Below, piece by piece: positions 41,808-51,420 of a stretch of DNA of 64,000 nt. Source of the stretch: Semisulcospira habei (lineage: Eukaryota; Mollusca; Gastropoda; Semisulcospiridae); assembly GCA_036245525.1 (NCBI GenBank), contig BTPG01000002.1:162624876-162688875 (forward strand), read 5' to 3'. The notes below the pieces were generated by a model. The model searched no databases and had not been told where the DNA came from. It saw only the letters and a program-made list of their open reading frames with translations. Each line of letters begins with the position of its first letter. The first letter of the stretch is position 1. The position numbers and the translations under genes are program-made.

Positions 41808-42172
41808 GAGGAGAGTAGACAGATAATTTTCTGCAGGAGGGGAACGAAGATGATCAGGCAGTTCATTGTACACTACTGTAGCTGTACCGTGAAGAATGTG
41901 TATGGTGATGTGTGTGTTACATTGTTTCAGGAGGAGGAGAGTGGAGAGAAAATTTTCTGCAAGAGGGGCATGGAGATGGTCAGGCAGTCCATTGTACAGT
42001 AGCTGTACCATGAGGAATGTGTATGGTGATGTGTGTGTTACATTGTTTCAGGAGGAGGAGAGTGGAGAGAGAATTTTCTGCAAGAGGGGCATGGAGATGG
42101 TCAGGCAGTCCATTGTACAGTAGCTGTACCACGAGGAATGTGTATGGTGATGTGTGTGTTACATTGTTTCAG
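41808..42172 (+). pseudogene. Tandem array of three decayed heads of ATP9 exon 9
   Basis: Copies begin at about 41808, 41931 and 42052; the real exon is at 42173 (steps of about 121 bases). Each contains the end of the intron (ATTGTTTCAG in the last two) and the first ~69 bases of the exon. The last two read [20 protein letters not shown] or [20 protein letters not shown], then IVQ and TAG. They resemble each other more than the real exon ([14 protein letters not shown]), so a diverged copy was amplified. The first copy has lost its acceptor. Confidence 0.88.
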
Positions 42173-42349
42173 GAGGAGGAGAGTGGAGAGATCATTTTCT
42201 ACCTGAAGGGCGCAGACACAGTGATGCAGTCTATTGTACAGTACAACGACTGGCTGGAGGAAGAGTGTGGTAACATGGCGCGTGAAGGTCTGCGGACACT
42301 GGTTGTTGCCAAGAAAATTCTGACAGAAGAACAGTACCAGGACTTTGAG
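42173..42349 (+). CDS. ATP9: ATP9-type P4-ATPase, exon 9 of window (KGAD motif)
   Basis: Fifty-nine codons, phase 0, acceptor ATTGTTTCAG, donor GTCAGG. It encodes [20 protein letters not shown], then [20 protein letters not shown] and ends EEQYQDFE. The KGAD motif is the conserved N-domain lysine site that binds ATP. Three decayed copies of the exon head stand just upstream in steps of about 121 bases. Only this last copy reads past IVQ into the rest of the exon, so it is the functional one. It joins exon 8 across 34 kb without losing frame. Confidence 0.93.
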
Positions 42350-42566
42350 GTCAGGCAGCTGCAGACACATAGATCATTTGAACGTCTTGTCAGTGTACAA
42401 AAATGTTTTTGTCAGAATTGTTGAACAATGTGACTGAAATGTAATATTTTAAATTGGGATTTCATAGTTACAGCAGGTGGTTTTTTCATTAATTTTATTT
42501 GAAGTACTACAGATAGTTAACCCATTCAGCTGTTGTACACTACTTAAGACATGAAACAACCATGAT

Positions 42567-42636
42567 AGTTCAAGGGTAGTTCCAGAATAGCTTGGTGCCT
42601 TTAGGCATTGAGCTATTCTGGCACCACCCTTGAACT
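42567..42636. repeat. Hairpin of family A
   Basis: Arms AGTTCAAGGGTAGTTCCAGA and its complement ending CACCACCCTTGAACT; centre AATAGCTTGGTGCC / GGCATTGAGCTATT. It closely matches 6627-6696, 36 kb away in the same gene. Confidence 0.85.
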
Positions 42637-42804
42637 TGCATGGTCAATCTGTCCAGAAGTTTGGTCAAACAGCAACGTTTACATGTGAAAATTTTAACTT
42701 GAGAGCTCAATGAAACAAACTAGTTTTAGGTTCTAACACCTGGCACAAATAAGGGCTGTTGATGACTTTTGCCATGACTTTTGTCAAGTCCGCATAACAA
42801 GTAA

Positions 42805-43037
42805 AGAAAATCCCAAGAAAGAAAGAAATATCTTTTGTAAAGACAAGTACAACACAACTGATTAAATTTTCACATTAACACCCCTTGCGCAGAATGGACA
42901 TACAAGAATACAATGCACTGCTTACATTTCAGGTGAGAATGTAACACCTTTGTATGTCCATTTAAAAAAGGGCTGAAATTTTGAAAAATTGTACTGTGCC
43001 TGTCCTTTCAAAGCATGTTTCTTTCTTGGGATTTTCT
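42805..43037. repeat. MITE-like unit with 20-base inverted repeats
   Basis: AGAAAATCCCAAGAAAGAAA (42805-42824) is the reverse complement of 43018-43037. An inner pair (GAATGGACATACAA / TTGTATGTCCATTT) lies near 42892 and 42950. No clear target duplication. Confidence 0.6.
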
Positions 43038-43175
43038 GTGCATTTGACATGCTTGGCAGTCACCTTTTGGGTCCAGTCCACATAACAAATAAGTTAGCAT
43101 GGAGTTCCAACCAGCTACTGGTAGACGTCAGTGCAGTGATACAAGGCAGGGTTGTTATGAGCATCCCCAGTAGCA

Positions 43176-43264
43176 AAATGTCTTCAGGCCCATGATGGCC
43201 ACAGTGGGCCTGTGCACAGCCGTGCACAGGCCCACTACAGCCGTCGTGGGCTCGAGGACCTTTG
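43176..43264. repeat. 89-base hairpin next to ATP9 exon 10
   Basis: The inner stem AGTGGGCCTGTGCAC / GTGCACAGGCCCACT is perfect around an AGCC loop. The outer arms (GTCTTCAGGCCCATGATGGC against the complement of GCCGTCGTGGGCTCGAGGAC) have several mismatches. Confidence 0.8.
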
Positions 43265-43295
43265 CTTACTGAGATTTCCCCTGGTTTGTTTCCAG

Positions 43296-43466
43296 TCACG
43301 GTACCACCAGGCCAAGCTGAGTCTACAGGACCGGAGTGCCCGTGTGCAGGGAGTGGTGGAATCTCTGGAGCGGGACATGGAGCTGCTGTGCCTGACTGGC
43401 GTGGAGGATCGGCTGCAGGATGGTGTTAGACCCACACTGGAGCTGCTGCGCAATGCAGGCATCAAG
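43296..43466 (+). CDS. ATP9: ATP9-type P4-ATPase, exon 10 of window (N to P domain)
   Basis: Fifty-seven codons, phase 0, acceptor TTTCCAG, donor GTTAAT. It encodes [20 protein letters not shown], then [20 protein letters not shown] and [13 protein letters not shown]. The [12 protein letters not shown] block returns the chain to the P domain and precedes the TGD motif in the next exon. A near-perfect 89-base hairpin (43176-43264) ends 31 bases upstream and may affect folding of the branch-point region; that effect is inference. Confidence 0.93.
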
Positions 43467-43689
43467 GTTAATGATAGGGGTGGAGAGTGGTGCTTGTACC
43501 CCAATAAGTAAACGTTCGTTCTGTCTCCATTGGCCTGCTCACAGCTGTGTATGGGCTAGCAGTGGCCAGCATGTGCCCGAGGATGTTTTGCTTTAGGTGC
43601 TCAGCAAGTGGAAGAAGTTATCAATAAATAATATGTGACTATGAAAGTAATTTTACAATGTGTGTAAGGCATAGTTTATGTGTACTTAC

Positions 43690-46654
43690 TTACTTACACC
43701 TGTCACCCCTCCCAGGGTATAGGCCGTCGATGAGAGACCTCCAGCGACTCCTGTCCTGTGCTTCTCCTTCTATTTTACTCCAGGTGGTTCCCAGTCTCTT
43801 GATGTCTGCTTGGAGGTCTCGACGCCAGGTGTTTCTCGGCCTGCCTCTTTTCCTCTTTCCCTGGGGGTTCCATGACAGTGCCTGCCTAGTGATACTGGAA
43901 GCTGGCTTTCTCAGACTGTGACCAATCCATCCCCATCTTCTTTGCCCAATTTCATTCTCTGCTGTTATCTGCTCTGTTCTCTCCCAGAGTCTGGCGTTGC
44001 TGATCTTCTCTGGCCAGTGAATTTTCAAGATTCTTCTAAGGCAACTGTTTTTGAAGATCTGTACTCTGTTGACTGTGGTCTTTGTCAACCCCCAAGTCTC
44101 TGCTCCATATAGGAGAACTGCTTTTATGTTTGAGTTCAAAATCCGGATTTTGGTGTGTTGTGACAGCTCTCTGGAACTCCACACTTTTTTCAACTGGAGA
44201 AAGGCTGCTCTGGCTTTATCGATGCGTGCTCAGACATCTGCATCAGTGCCACCTTTTTTGTCAATGCTCCCGAGATAGGTGAAGGACTCCACCTCCTCCA
44301 GCGGGGTGCCAGCAAGCAAGACTGGTTCTTCCCTGGTTGCGTTCAGCCTCATTGTCTTTGTTTTTTGTTTGTGGATGGTGAGGCCCACTTGGGACGAGAT
44401 GTCAGCAAGCCTCGTGGTCTTGTCCTGCATTTGTTGATGAGTGTGGGACAGTAAAGCCAAGTCGTCTGCAAAATCGAGGGCATCAAACTGTGTCCACTGT
44501 ATTCCGCTTCTTCTCTGCTCAGTGGTCCCCTTCATGACCCAGTCTATGGCCAGTAGGAAGAGGAATGGAGACAGCAAACACCCCTGCCTGACGCCGGTTC
44601 TGACCTGGAGCTCCCTGGTGAACTGCCCTTCGTGGATCGCGGGACATGTCATGCCATCGTAGCTGCTCTTGATCAGGCAGATGACCTTTGTGGGTACACC
44701 GTAGTGTCGTAGGAGTTTCCACAAAGTCTCTCGGTTCACACTGTCAAATGCTTTTTCGTAATCCACAAAGTTGACGTACAGCGGGGAGCTCCACTCCAGA
44801 GAATGTTCCAAGATGACGCGGAGAGTGGCGATCTGGTCTGTACATGATCGGTTTTTCCTGAATCCTGCTTGCTGGTCTCTCAGCTGGGGTCGACAGAGCT
44901 CTTCATTCTCTCCAGGATGATCCAGTTGAAGACCTTTCCTGGTACTGACAGCAAGGTGATTCCTCTGTAGTTGGAACACTTGCTGAGGTCGCCTTTCTTG
45001 GGAAGCTTGATTAGGTACCCCTCCTTCCAGTCAGCCAGCATCACCGCCTCTTCCCAGATCTTTCCAAACAGTGGGTACAGCAGCTCTACTGTTGTCTCTA
45101 GGTCTGTTTCAGAGCGTCCACTGGGATGCCATCTGGCCCTGCTGCTTTGCTGTTCTTCAAAAATGCCACTCTTCCCGGCTGGGTCTGTCACAGCTGATGG
45201 GTAGGTCATTCTCTGCTGGCTGGATGTCTGGGGGGTCAGGTGGGGTGGGTCTTTTCAGTAACTCTTCAAAATACTTGGCCCATCTGTCGAGTTGGTCTGC
45301 TCTGTCTGCAATAGGCTTGCCGTCTTTCTCTTTTACTGGTCTTTCTGTACGGCCATACTTGCCCGACAATCTTCTGGTAATGTCGTAGAGCTGTTTCATG
45401 TTGCCGCTGCCTGCTGCCTTTTCTGCCTCTACTGCCAGGCTGTCTGTGTAGGCCCTCTTGTCTGCCCTGATACTCCTCTTCACCTCGCGGTTGGCTTCCG
45501 AGTATTCCTCATGTGCCCTTGCTTTGGCTGCTCTCGTGCAACTGTTGTTGACAACTGCTTTCTTCTGCTTCCTCAATTCTATCTTCTTCAAGGTCTGTGC
45601 CGACAGCCAGTCCTTGTGATGTTGTTTCCCAAACCCTACAGTGTCTTTGCAGGTTGAGTTCAGCACCTCTCTAACTGCCTTCCACTGCTGCTCTGTGGTG
45701 ACTGCCTCCTCTTCATTTACTAGCTCCTGTAGCGATTGAAACTGGTTGGACAGCACCAGTCTGAACTCTTCTCTCACTCCAGGAGGCCTACATTATAGCG
45801 CTGTCTTCTTGTTGTCTCTGTGCGGCTTTTCTTTAACTTGAGCTTTATTCTTAAGGTAAGCAGATGGTCTGAGGCGACATCTGCTCCCCTCCTCACTCGA
45901 ACATCATGGAGGGATCTTCTAAATTTCTTACTAATGCAGATATGGTCTATTTGGTTTTCTGTAGTATGGTCAGTTGAGACCCAAGTTGCTTTGTGTATTC
46001 TTCTGGGAAGATGCTGCCTCCAATGACAAGTCTGTTTAGAGCACAAAAGTCTACAAACCTCTCCCCGTTCTCACTCATCTCCCCTAGTCCCTGTCTCCCC
46101 ATCACCTCTTCGTATCCGGTGTTGTCCTCCCCTATTTTGGCATTAAAATCGCCCATGACAATGGTGATTTCTCGCTCCGCACATTTGTCCACAGCACTCT
46201 GGAGTCGGTCGTAGAACTCTTGTTTCTCTTCCTCATCACTGTCATTAGTGGGCGCATAACACTGGATGATGTTGAGCTTAAACTTTTTCCTGGTTCTAAA
46301 GGCTGTGATAATTCTTGGCCCAAGAGGTTCCCAGCCCATCAGCGCTCTTTGTGCCACTGGTGACAGCATGAATGGTACACCTTCTGTGTGGGGGGCATTC
46401 TCCTCTTCATGACCTGAATACAGAATCATCTCCCCACTTAACAGCCTTTTTTGCCCAGACTGCGTCCATCTGGCTTCACTGATAGCTAGCAGGGAAAGGT
46501 TGTACTTTTGCATTTCCGCTGCTATTTGGGCGGCCTTGCCACTCTGGTACATGGTCTTGACATTCCATGTGCCCATGATTGTGTCCCTGGATAGAGAGAG
46601 GCAGCTCAGTCTTGTGGCTTCTGAAGACTTCCGGCTTTCACCACACGACATCAT
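43690..46654 (-). pseudogene. RTE LINE ORF remnant (endonuclease - RT)
   Basis: Domains in order from 46654 down: GTWNVKTMYQSGKAAQIAAE, VMGDFNAKIGEDNTGYEE, then TEN QIDHI; the centre with KRSIRADKRAYTDSLAVEA; RT with NFVDYEKAFDSVNRETLW and LDFADDLALL (about 44465-44495); and the C-terminal KRKRGRPRNTWRRDLQ. Frames break near 46050, 45780, 45170, 44900 and 44230. Catalytic motifs remain readable but no continuous product is possible. Confidence 0.85.
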
Positions 46655-47479
46655 AAATCTTCCGGTAGAAGAACCTGCCTCCTCCAGGAAAGGAATTGCT
46701 GTTTGTCTATTCGTCGGCGTTTCTGTAGCTATTTCTTTATTTGCAGGGTGGGGATGCTACCCCCACACCCAACCCATTTACTAGGAGGACCAGGGGTTTT
46801 CTGTCGGGGTCTCCTTCCCTTAGACCATGTTGGTTCACGGCACCTTTTGTTTCCTCAAAACACATTACCGATGACATTACTGTTAGGAATAGTGTCTTAG
46901 CTAGAGTAATTTCAGCCAAAATTGTTGTGTACCTGCATGGTAGGGGAGGTAACAAGGGGCGCTATAATCTAGCCAGTAACCCGAGTAGCCTCCCTTACAT
47001 CCCCATCTGGTCACGCGCCCAGCGGATTCCCGCCAGTCTGTTTCTTAGCTAGACTGTGGATGGTTGTGTACCTTTACGTCTCTCTTCGGTTGTTTATGGT
47101 GTGACTGGTCGTCGTGTGACTTGGACTCTCTTCACTTTCTCTGCGACTAGCCATGTTGTGCTCTGTGCTACGCTTGGACGCCTTACCTGTGGGATTACCT
47201 TGTGGGTGTTTCGTGTGGAGTTACTCTAGACTTGGGCGAGACAGCGGCGGACTTGGTGAACCTCTGTCTCGTTCCCTGATGCTAGCTACGGCCTGTGCTA
47301 GGCTTGGAGCTTACCTGTGGATTACCGGCCTGGAGTTCATGTGGTGTGCGCTAGACTTGGGCGAGCCTGCGGTGGACTTGGTGGCGCCTCGACTGGCTGT
47401 TGGTGCTGGGCATCGCCGCTGTGACTTTGTTGGTCTCTTCGACCTTCGTTGGTTCGCTGACTTTTCCGTTATGGCAAGG

Positions 47480-48985
47480 TAAAACCTCAGTTATTGCCCA
47501 CGACCGGCGCTCAAAGGAAGGGGAAGGAGCGCTGGGCGTCGGCATACACCATGCACTTGGCTTCATTTCGTACTTGTCTTCACGTGCGGATGATGGTTTG
47601 CGGGCCCGCAGGGGCCACACTCGCTCGCCTTTCATTGTTGGCTATGTGTTGCAGTCTTCAGGTCCACACCTGCACACATTCTGGGGACTTTCAGTGGCCT
47701 AGTGACGAGCATGCCGTATGCCTACCCTGCTCCGGCTGTGCCTCCACTCACCCGTGCCTGGTCTGCGCCCCCTGGCTGGAAGAGAAGTGGTCCCAGCTGT
47801 GGGGTTTCTACCGCCTTGAACGGCCGACACCAGCCCGAGAGCGAGCACCCGCCCCGGCAGCTTCCACAGACGGGCCAAGATGTGTTTCCCTGGTTGTGGA
47901 GCCTTGGACGGCAAGGGATAGACCAGTCTCTACCGACCTAGAGTTACGGCCGTTTTGCGCGCCTGTGGACTGCTTTCCGCGACTCGAATGCAAGCCGACA
48001 CACCTCGACCTACCTCTAGGCATGACCCAGCCACCATTGATTGTCCTGCCACGGCGCATCCTTCAAAGACGGGACTGACTCCTCGCTCGGCATGGCGCTC
48101 CTCGTCACAACGACCTGGACGTTCAGCTTCCCCGGCTAGACACCAGCCTCGGTGTCACTCCCGCTCCAGGCGATTGTGTTCCCCCCGTCGCAGCCGCTCT
48201 CCGCATGACCTCCGGTCACTACATCGCAGTACGGTCTCTTCGCGGAAGACCTTGCGGGACTCTTCTTCGGTTCACTCCTTGCGTCACCGCTCCCAGGTGA
48301 GAAAGTCACCCCCCAGCACGACGACCATTAGACGGGACACCGCTAACGAGCTTCCTACTCACCGACGTAGAGCAGAATTGGTCCCACGTGGCTTCTCCGC
48401 GTGGTTAGAGGATGACGCCCTAGAACTTGGCCCCGGAAGACTCAGTGTCGGCACTTCTCCGGGATGACAGCCCCACTCCATCCGGACGCTCACACTCCCT
48501 GGATGACGTAGATTTGCAGCCGGCTACCCAGGGCCATAGATTGGAGACTCTCCGGTCCCTGGACGAGGTGGCGCATCTCATCGCAGATTCTCTCCCCGCG
48601 GAAGACTGCCCACCCTCACCCCCACTCAAGAGGAAAGCGTCGGCCTTCGTGGACGCGGAGTGACAGAACAAGCGTTTCAAGTCTCTCCCCCAGCCTCCTG
48701 GATTCCGGGACCTGCGCGACGCGTTCTCCGCTCATCTCCTGCAGGGCTCCTTGGGTGACGCGGGTTTCTTCTCTGACGCCAGGTGGCCGGCGGACTTGGA
48801 CATCTCCTTTCGTCAGAGCTGGTACGCTGGTCACTCGCAGAACTTTGCCTGCCCACTTCCGAAAGTGGATCCCCTGGCTTTTTCCTTGGCATGTACCTCT
48901 CACTAACGTAATCTCCTCCCCGGCGTGGACCGGGCAGCCACCCTCATTCGCAATGCCCTGGCCTCAGCGGGATTTTTCCGCCCCC
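47480..48985 (+). pseudogene. DIRS copy 5 ORF1 (Gag-like)
   Basis: The N-terminal motif (47660-47735) reads HTCTHSGDFQWPSDEHAV and then CLPCSGC; the second cysteine is serine here. The block EEKWSQLWGFYR follows at 47779. The middle is Arg/Ser-rich (48060-48300). The linker CPPSPPLKRKASAFVDAE (48608-48661) is followed by a TGA, then FKSLPQPPGFRDLRD. The C-terminal helical domain is cut off after RNALASAGF at 48973 by a deletion that coincides with a poly-C run (48990-49010). Confidence 0.65.
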
Positions 48986-50382
48986 TCCCCCCCCCCCCCC
49001 CCCCCCCCCCTGCGCTGCTCGCCCATGTGGACCTTGGTACCAACGGACCAGTTCAGAGCCGACGCCCTGCGCAGTCAAGTAGCCGCCTTGATTCGGAAGG
49101 CCACCACGGAGGTGGTGGCACGGCACAACTCTCCAGCGTTCTACAGCCGCCTCTTCATGGTGCCCAAGCCCAAGTGGCGTCCCGTCATCGACCTCTTCGC
49201 GTTGCACAAGTTCATCGACGGTGTGGTCTGTCAGTTTTGCGCGCTGCCCTCACCCACATCAGGGACACCATGGTAGCCAGAGCCAGGCGGGCGTCTTCGA
49301 GCCCCACCTGGACGATCTTCTCTTGCGGAACCATGCAGAGGCTTCCTTTGAGAAAGACCAAGATGCGCTTCTACATCTACTTGACAGGCTCGGCTTCCTG
49401 GTCAACGCGGGCAAGTCCGACCTCACACCTAGGGATGGAGTTTTGCACCGACCTCAACGATGTCCGGCTGCTGGAACAGCGTATTCAGAAGTTGGCGACC
49501 TTAGCGCGGCAGGTGTCTCAAGAGGAGGCGATCCCCGCCAGATGGTGGCTTCAGCTTCTGGGCCTGATGAGTGCGGCAGCCGATCTGCTTCCCCTAGGAC
49601 GTCTCTACTGCCGCCCGCTTCAGCTGCACCTGTTTCTTCACTGGCGACCCTCGAAGGACGACCTCGAGACTCGGGTTCTAGTTCTGCCAATGCTCCGTCC
49701 TCACCTTCTTTGCTGGGCGAATCCCGGCTGGCTCGCGACGGGTGTTCCAATCTATTCGCCTCCACCCCAGCTGTCCCTCTGCGTCGACGCAAGTCTCTCC
49801 GGCTGGGGCGCACACCTGCTACCGACGTTCTCCACAGCCTCTGGCGTTTGGCCCCCGGATCTAGTGGCCCGACACATCAACTGGTTAGAGCTGAAGGCAG
49901 TCTGGCAAGCCCCTGTTGCGTGGGAATCACGTCTGCGACACCAGGAGCCTCTTGTCCTCTCAGACAACTCCACAGTCATCGCCTACATCCAGAAGCAGGG
50001 CGGGACACGCTCCCCCTCTCTCTGCATCCTCCTCTACCAGGCATAGCTGCCAACCCTCCTGATTTTATCAGGAATTTCCCGATTTTTTTTCAATTCCCGA
50101 TTCTCCGGTTTTTTGTACATTTCTCCCGATTTTCATATTTTCAAGCTTTGTTTTAAAATTCGAGGCATTTTGGCGTACCGCGCGGGGTCAAGCGCCTGTA
50201 GTTGAGAGCCTACCGCTATACTGTACCGCTAAGCTTTCGGGGACCCACAGCCAGTCTTGATTACGCATGCGCGGCAAATTCCGTCCATTCTGTTTGTTCC
50301 AGTTCCTTCGAATTTGCCCTCGAGCACATGCTCAACGATCTTCACAACTGGTCACAGAGTATTTTCGATTTTCAACAAAATC

Positions 50383-50574
50383 ATGCTTCCTAAGAAGCAG
50401 AAGTGTTTGGTGAAGTTCCATCCAGACTACAAGCGTTCCTTTCCTTACATTGACGAATCGAGAAAGGGGGAACACTTTGCCTTTTGTAAAATGTGCCGGG
50501 CGGACATAAACATCGGTCACGGCGGCCAAAAAGACATCAGTCTGCACGAAAAACATAAGAAACGCCAAGTATAA
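50383..50574 (+). pseudogene. BED-type zinc-finger fragment
   Basis: From the ATG at 50383 the frame encodes KKQKCLVKFHPDYKRSFPYI, then HFAFCKMCRADINIGHGGQK and SLHEKHKKRQV, stopping at 50574. The C-x2-C ... H-x4-H spacing and the IGHGG block fit the N-terminal BED finger of transposase-derived proteins. No catalytic transposase domain follows. It is a remnant or a small DNA-binding protein. Confidence 0.6.
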
Positions 50575-50829
50575 GTATAAGTAGCGAAGTATAATGAAGA
50601 AAAAATAAAGACTGTCTGGCGGTCAGACTGAATGATGAATTGAATAAACAAAGGAATACATGAAAAAGTAAGAGCATCTTGTGAAAGTGTGGAACACAGA
50701 CCGAAAGAGACGAGAGAGAGAGAGAGAGAGAGGACTTGCTGTTGAAGGCAAAATCAGCAACATCTCAGTCCCTGAAGGCTGCTGCAAACCCTTGCCCACC
50801 ATCAAAAGAGTAGATAAACTTTGAATTTT

Positions 50830-51175
50830 GTTTCAAAGAGAGGCCTCCAAACTGCCTTCAAAATGCTGATTTTCGTTTCCATTGTCCTTGATTTAGTTTG
50901 TTCAGCTATGATTTTTTGTGCTGATGTGAATGTAAATAAACTTCAAACTGTAGGATACAAACTGGTCATTATTTTGATTTTTGCTTCAAGGAGAGGCCTC
51001 CAAACTGCCTTCAAAATGCTGATTTTTCGTTTCCATTGATTTATTTTGTTCAGCCGTGATTTTTTTGTGCTGATGTGAATGTAAATAACTTCAAACTAAA
51101 GGATACAAACTGGTTATTATTTTGAATTTTGCTTCAAGGAGAGGCCTCCAAACTGCCATCAAAATGCTGATTTTT
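50830..51175 (+). repeat. ~150-base tandem repeat inside the BED-finger element
   Basis: GAGGCCTCCAAACTGCC recurs at about 50840, 50993 and 51141, followed by TTCAAAATGCTGATTTT. About 2.3 units. Confidence 0.88.
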
Positions 51176-51420
51176 GTTTACGAGCGGGGGGCGTAGCCCC
51201 CCTGCACCCCCCCAGCGGGGCGCTGCCCCTGCACCCTGCCGGGGCCTAGGCGGCCCCTGGACCCCGGCCAGTCAGGATTTTTATTTCTCCAAAGTTGGCA
51301 GCTATGCAGGTGCTCCGATCAAGGCATCACTCTCTGCGCATGACACATCCCAGGACATCTGAATGTTCTACCCGACTCCCTCTCGCGATGCGGCAAACTT
51401 CTCCACACCCGAGTGGACAC

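Larger units (their letters stand above)
42350..43295 (+). other. ATP9 intron 9 of window
   Basis: It contains a family-A hairpin (42567-42636), an inverted-repeat unit resembling a MITE (42805-43037) and a second hairpin (43176-43264). I see no other feature. Confidence 0.5.
50042..51306. mobile_element. DNA element with CATAGCTGCCAAC inverted repeats and a BED-finger remnant
   Basis: The ends CATAGCTGCCAAC (50042-50054) and GTTGGCAGCTATG (51294-51306) are inverted copies, flanked by CAGG on both sides (50038-50041, 51307-51310). It interrupts the DIRS RNase H. Inside are a short finger-encoding frame, an (AG)n run (50707-50732), a ~150-base tandem repeat and a very GC-rich right end. The structure suggests a hAT-related non-autonomous element, but a 4-base duplication is unusual for hAT. 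Confidence 0.75.
49012..51420 (+). pseudogene. DIRS copy 5 reverse transcriptase - RNase H, split by a DNA element
   Basis: RT begins at FRADALRSQVAALIRKATTE, then KWRPVIDLFALHKFI (about 49170-49215), and jumps straight to GVVCQFCALP, so the palm motif A is deleted. The YLDD box reads HLDDLLLRN (about 49303). RNase H is largely open in the frame ending 50046: LCVDASLSGWGAHLLPTF, the WLELKAVW block and LVLSDNSTVIAYIQ. It is interrupted after LLYQA by the insertion at 50042 and resumes at 51311 with a decayed GHLNVL..SLSR block. Confidence 0.78.

Noticed and set aside
41931..42120. Mutually exclusive alternative exons for ATP9 exon 9.
   Set aside because: The copies stop after 23 codons, lack a donor and do not encode the KGAD motif, so they cannot replace the exon.
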